From contig NC_134709.1 in the NCBI RefSeq assembly GCF_043290135.1, forward strand, positions 64,954,556 through 65,018,555: a stretch of 64,000 nucleotides of DNA, read 5' to 3'. The position numbers and the translations under genes were made by a program. Source of the stretch: Rhipicephalus microplus (Eukaryota; Arthropoda; Arachnida; Ixodida; Ixodidae). Positions 59,122-64,000 of this stretch are shown piece by piece; within the stretch, counting starts at the first letter, position 1, and each line of letters starts with the position of its first letter. The notes beneath the pieces were generated by a model, which made no database searches, was not told the origin of the DNA, and saw only the letters and a list, made by a program, of their open reading frames with translations.

Positions 59122-62052
59122 GTGAGTGGACGCACCATTGCAGAGCTTAGGCCGACCGCGCATTAGTACGCTTCCTTCCATCGGGAGCTGGGAGCGCCTC
59201 ACAGAACCGCAAAGCTCTCAATTCGTAGTTTTTTTCCCCTAATTTCTGCGCAGATGGGCTGGTTGGATATTTCGTTCTTATAGAAAGAAATACTTCATTG
59301 GCATTGGAAATCTTTCCGTCACCTTTCATCCTTCTATCTATTCAATGGCAGATCAAGTAACACGATATTCCGAAAAGGTTGGACAAACATAATACTTGCC
59401 TTTCATTATTAGCCCACGTAATCGTGAGCACTGTCTTACGCAAATCATTTCTGGCGCTGGGCAAGTACACTGGCGAAGATGGCCTGTCAGATGGCCTGAC
59501 AAACTTTTTTGGATTCGGACGATGGGGCTAAGTTCTTGCATATGAATAATTGGAGGTTGGAGGGATAGCAGGTGATCGTTTAACCACATTGTGATTTTTA
59601 GACTATCTCCATCTCTCTCGGTTACCGCGTTAAATGAACTAAAAATACAGCCCTTAACAGTCAGGCGTTTACTTTTCTTAAATGCAGTACAACGTAAAAA
59701 CACATGCATGTAACAGTATACCTAAAGGGCGACTATGCGAGCCGTATTCCCTTGCCGACCACCGATCATCGAAAAATCCCATCGTCGTTGAAGAGCTGCA
59801 GTTCAAGACTGCTGTGCGCGTTCAATGGCCAACTTGTATATATGCTCTTGAGGAACATGGAACATCATGTGAACTGCAAGCGATCACTCCGAGGCGAAAT
59901 CGATACGACGCCCCCCCCCCCCCCCCCCCCGATTAAGAAACACTCATGCGGAATATACGTGGTCAACCGGAGCGTTGCTCGTGTGAGCGTCTTGCGTCGT
60001 TTCAATCCGGAGAAAAGACGATTATCCGTCAAAAGGTTGCTACAGCACGCGGCTCTGTCCATCCTAAAGCCTCCTACATCACAGCACCGTTCCCTTCAGT
60101 ATGCAGCGGGTACACTTTACAATCGAACCGTTACGGCTTTTGCTGTACCAGTCATCCCGCTAGACAAGTCTCCTACATATCAGTCCGTTCCACTCGCCTA
60201 ACACGTGATTGACAGCCGAGTCGCACGACATAGGAGTCGCTTTATAATTCGAAGGCGAGCGTTAAAGTCTCTCACGAGGGAACGAAAACACCGACAGAAA
60301 GAAAAATGGGAAACCACTGTGGCAGCAGCAAAAGCCGGAATCTTTCAAATTGGTTTTGAGTCCCTGCCCCCACTGTGCACACAGGCCGCGGGGAGAAAAA
60401 AAAAAGAGACGTCTTTATCGACGCTATCATGGTCGGACGCTCTCCGCAGAAACAAGCGACGTACGTCGCGTGTCGGAGCCAAGCTTTGCCCCGCAACTCA
60501 CACACAAAGAATGGGACGACAAATTAAGATATGTCCCCGCGCCAGCGCAGCCGGCAAGCGTAGATACATACATCACAAGAAAAGAATAACGCAGCTAGAA
60601 ACGTGAACTCCCGGGTCCCGCAGATGTCACCGGCAATTCTGACAGAGCTCACGTTTTCTACCGGACCTGTACTGTGCGTATAACGTACGGTGGTGTGTGT
60701 GGCCGGGGTCAGCTCGACCCGACGTGCTCTGGTCGCCGCAGCTCCACCGAAACGGGTGCAAGCAATGTACACAATATACAAGTTGGGAGTGAAACGCGCG
60801 CCACAGATACGGCGCGGCCGGCACGCTTTGCGAGCGGAAACATAGGGGAAAAAAAGGACAACTAACAAAAGCGTTCCTTCTTTTCGGGACATGCAGGGGC
60901 AAGGTGGGGAGAGCTGTCAGCGGGCGCAAAAACAAATAGCATTCGGGATTGACGCTGGATCGGGGAGGGTCGAGAGCGTGGTGAGATGTTTCCATCGCGC
61001 GAGTCGAAAATAGGGGAAAAACCAGAAAGAAAGGAAAATTGGGGAAAATAAAAAAGACGGGGCTCGGAAGAAAAGAAAAAAACGGGGAAATTTTGGGGAA
61101 ACTACGGTATAGCAACACAGACATACAGATGTGGAAGACGGGTGCCGACAGTTAGAGAAAGGGAAAGAGCAAATTGGGGTAAGGGGAGGGGATGTGGTTG
61201 AAAATACTATACGTTCACGCTGAATCCAAATACTATACGTTCACGCTACAGTGCTTGCGCATAGCAGAGTGGAAGTTGTTACAAGAAACGAAACAAATTA
61301 AATTGAGAACGAAGGTTGAAGCAGCATGCGTTGAAAGAGAGAGGGGGGAGTCATTTTGGCTGAGAAAGTGAAAGCGTGCGAAGAGCAATGAAAGCTAGGG
61401 GGAGGGAGATAGTGATGGGGAGTTGAAGATTCGATGCGAAAGTCGAGCGAAAGAAAAAGAGAGAGAGATGAGCCAAAGACGGTCTCGTGTGAGCCGGGCA
61501 ACGATAACTCAACACGGCCTGAAAAACACTATGACCAATGCCGGAGGAATGGGCCTAGAGATAAAGTGGTGTTGACAGAGGAGCTTTGTAAGTGCCGCGA
61601 TAAACACAAAAGAAAAAAAAAAGCGAGACGAGGCAGTAGGACGACGTGGAGAAGTGAGGATTGCAAGGAGGGGAAAAAAGGGAACTCGAACACTGAACAA
61701 AGGGGAGTTGACTGGCCTCCTCAAAATCCCAATTTTGGGATGAAAAAGAGGATAACTATGATAAAAAAACTGGTAGCCAGTGCAGCAGTCACTGCAGGTG
61801 AACTGTGTGAGGAAGATCAACGAAGATGTTCTCAAGGTTGGAGCTGATGAACAAATTTTATCATTTTTTTGGTAGTGACAATGGTAACACAGTTCGATTC
61901 GATGAATATGCTAACGTGGTTGCTTGGGCGAGTTGGTACGACATGATTGACATAACAGTGCCGCTGTCTGTCTCCTTCTTTTCTTGTTCCTCGTTATTGG
62001 CGCTGTTTTTTTTATGTTTATACGATGAATATGCATTACGAACTTGAATAAT

Positions 62053-62285
62053 AATTGGGGGTTTACTTCCAAAAACTGCGACATGATTACGAAGGACGCC
62101 GTATAGCTGAGTGCTCAGAAAATTTCAACTTCCGGGGGTTCTTTATCACGCACCTAAATCCAAGCCAACGAGCCCTTAGCATTTCACCTCCGTCGAAATT
62201 GTGGCTTCTTCATAATAGAAATCGAATCCCACCACGACCTTCTAGTGATGAGCCGCGCTTCGCAACCGCTACACCCACACAGCGG
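62053..62285 (-). mobile_element. Ruka-like SINE, minus strand, diverged
   Basis: GGGGGTTTACTTCCAAAAAC, ATGATTACGAAGGACGCCG, TTCCGGGGGTTCTTTATCAC and CACCTCCGTCGAAATTGTGG occur in family order. AAATCGAATCCCACC near 62219 replaces the reverse box B, and CCGCTACACCCACACAGCG closes the head. Confidence 0.7.
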
Positions 62286-63587
62286 ACGCACTGAAACAGC
62301 TAGCCTTACGTCTGTCACCACACCCTATTGTGGTGATGACCATGATGGCAGGTCTACAAACTTTAAACCGGTTGATATTGGTAAAACGTCGCTTCGAAAA
62401 TATCCACTCACTCAGCGTAAGGAATAAGCTCCGTTATAATGCCGCAGAAAAGTGGAGACCGAGTTCGCGTAAAAGCATGACGTCGGCGTTACGTCACCAC
62501 TTAAAATTCTCAGGCGTCCGGTGCGCCGAGATAAGCCTCACGACTTGCTTGACTGGCTCTTTGGCTCCACTGACGCACAAACGCAGTTTTCTTTTTTTTT
62601 TTCCTAAGAGACTGTTACACGTGGCTTTCTCTGAGTGAGCAGAGTGGGGAGAGATAATGGCTTGTTGTGACGTCGTCTTCTGACAAGATGTCGCAATATG
62701 GCGTCATCACATGAAATTTTCGCTCTCTAAAAAGCGAGCTGATCTCGTAGACAGTGCTTAACCAAGTCACCTGCAGGGTAGGGGAAGGGGCAATGCGATT
62801 GACGGTTAACATCACTGTTACCGATACGTGCCTTCTCCACTGCACCTCGTTACGCCTTCCTTGAAAGATGTCTGGCCCCATTGCATAACTTAATGCATTA
62901 ACGAGTGTGCGTATGGCTTTCGCTTTCATGTGATACCGAGAGTGTAACATGCTGTCGGATCGAATTTCGTTACTTTTGCGCGAAGAGCATTTCACCGAGG
63001 TGCCGTTGAAACTCCGAATGTTACTACTGGTAATTTCACTATGCTTGTTTGTGAATTTGTACTGAAATACCTTACATTCTTCAGATACACTTAGTCCGCA
63101 AGTCGGAAGAGCGAAAACAAACACTGATTAGTCGATTTTTGCGGTGACAAATGCAAACCTCTTTGGAGTTGATGCCGAAGGCGAGCTTAAGGACGTATCA
63201 ATCGACGCTTTTCTCGACGGACAGCCGAGCTGATTGAACCGTGAAATTTTGAATCAAGATGCGTGCAAGGCGAGTGGAATGTCTAGAGAAGCGAATATCG
63301 TTAAAATCTCTGTTCTGCATCGGAACAAGTTCGGCGGAAAGGTTGGACCTTGCGGTGTATGAGTGCAAGACGATTAACCCGCAGCACAGCGTTAATCTTG
63401 AACCTGTGAATTCCTATTTCCGATCATGCCAGAGATGGCTACATACGTCATCTATTGAACTTTCGTGTGTCAAGCGGTGTGAAGCGAAGGTGGTAAAACG
63501 CAATATTAAAAAAGATCGAGAGTCATTTCCCTATAGAAAAAAACGGGGAAAAGCAAGCCTCAGTGTGTTCATCCGTGACGAACAACA

Positions 63588-63588
<1 letters not shown>

Positions 63589-63658
<70 letters not shown>

Positions 63659-63700
63659 TTTCCTTCTTTTTTCTTTCTTTCCTTCTTTCCTTCTTCTTTC
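63589..63700. repeat. TTTC microsatellite with imperfect extension
   Basis: About 18 pure TTTC units (63589-63660), then degenerate CTTT/CCTT sequence to about 63700. The Phe/Leu/Ser-rich and Lys/Glu/Arg-rich frames here are artefacts. Confidence 0.95.
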
Positions 63701-63794
63701 GTTCTATCGCATTGTGCAATACTGCCTCCTATCAGGTTAATGTTTCCATGACATGGATTAGAACTTCCCCCGCGTGCTTATCAAAGCCAGACAC

Positions 63795-63930
63795 TATTGC
63801 AACAGGCTACAATGACATCCATGCGTTCCTACCTAAGCAACAACGAAATGTAGCAACGTAAAATGACAAGCGACTTCGATAAAGGGTCAGATTGGCATAT
63901 CAAAAACGGCTGATGATCACCAAGCCCACG
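63795..63930 (+). repeat. Dispersed repeat, copy 2
   Basis: GTAGCAACGTAAAATGACAA, GCGACTTCGATAAAGGGTC and TATCAAAAACGGCTGATGAT correspond to 27285-27350. Identity is moderate. Confidence 0.5.
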
Positions 63931-64000
63931 ACTGAGAGAGCCTCTGTTATCGGAAAACAGTGCATGGAAATATGCATGTCACCGGCGCACCTTTGCTTTT

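Larger units (their letters stand above)
59122..64000 (+). other. Start of intron 4 (continues beyond the window)
   Basis: There is no coding exon I can support after the donor at 59122. Between 60.2 and 61.8 kb the strand is strongly purine-rich (GAAA and GGGGA runs). A poly-C run sits at about 59910-59930, a minus-strand SINE at 62.05-62.29 kb and a TTTC microsatellite near the end. Confidence 0.45.

Noticed and set aside
63259..63861. 200-codon frame
   Set aside because: Its middle is the TTTC microsatellite, and the flanking parts show no domain and no splice support.

Overview
The window looks like nuclear DNA of a hard tick, most likely a metastriate genus such as Rhipicephalus, Hyalomma or Dermacentor. 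The evidence is about a dozen copies of a tRNA-derived SINE with the layout of Ruka (described from Rhipicephalus appendiculatus), an RTE-like LINE fragment, foldback elements and long microsatellites, with no dense coding. No bacterial gene organisation is present. Nearly every ORF longer than 60 codons is a chance ORF or lies in a repeat.

The one cellular gene I can support is on the + strand and spans almost the whole window. The proposed coding exons are 1693-1743, 48911-49070, 51091-51269 and 58812-59121. Their splice phases agree (0/0, 1/1, 0/0, ending in phase 1) and give 233 codons plus one base, open at the right end. The protein start is rich in Gly, Pro, Ala and Ser and contains no recognisable domain. 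It resembles the disordered N-terminus of a nuclear or transcription regulator, but I cannot name the family. The first exon lies in a GC-rich, CpG-rich stretch with CCAAT boxes. A second CpG-rich block at 37.1-38.1 kb carries a strong donor and may be an alternative promoter.

The rest is intron. Region by region: 0.2-1.1 kb holds a LINE-like fragment and two SINEs; 1.38-1.75 kb is the promoter and exon 1; 3.3-6.0 kb is AT-rich and empty; 8.49-8.91, 13.08-13.35, 33.9-35.7, 43.5-46.2 and 54.2-55.0 kb hold a degenerate satellite of about 95 bp with a dyad core; 18.6, 25.0, 42.7, 47.7-48.6, 50.4, 52.0 and 57.35 kb hold inverted repeats or foldback elements; 44.29-45.63 kb is a 5'-truncated LINE inserted in the satellite; 52.5-53.1 kb is a decayed THAP-type reading frame; 58.4 kb is a full-length SINE with a perfect 17-bp target duplication, about 140 bp upstream of exon 4; the last 5 kb is the start of intron 4.

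The strongest candidate for something undescribed is the satellite family. It recurs in six separate clusters in both orientations with a conserved palindromic core. A recurrent foldback architecture is the second candidate. All statements rest on reading the sequence; no database search was possible.
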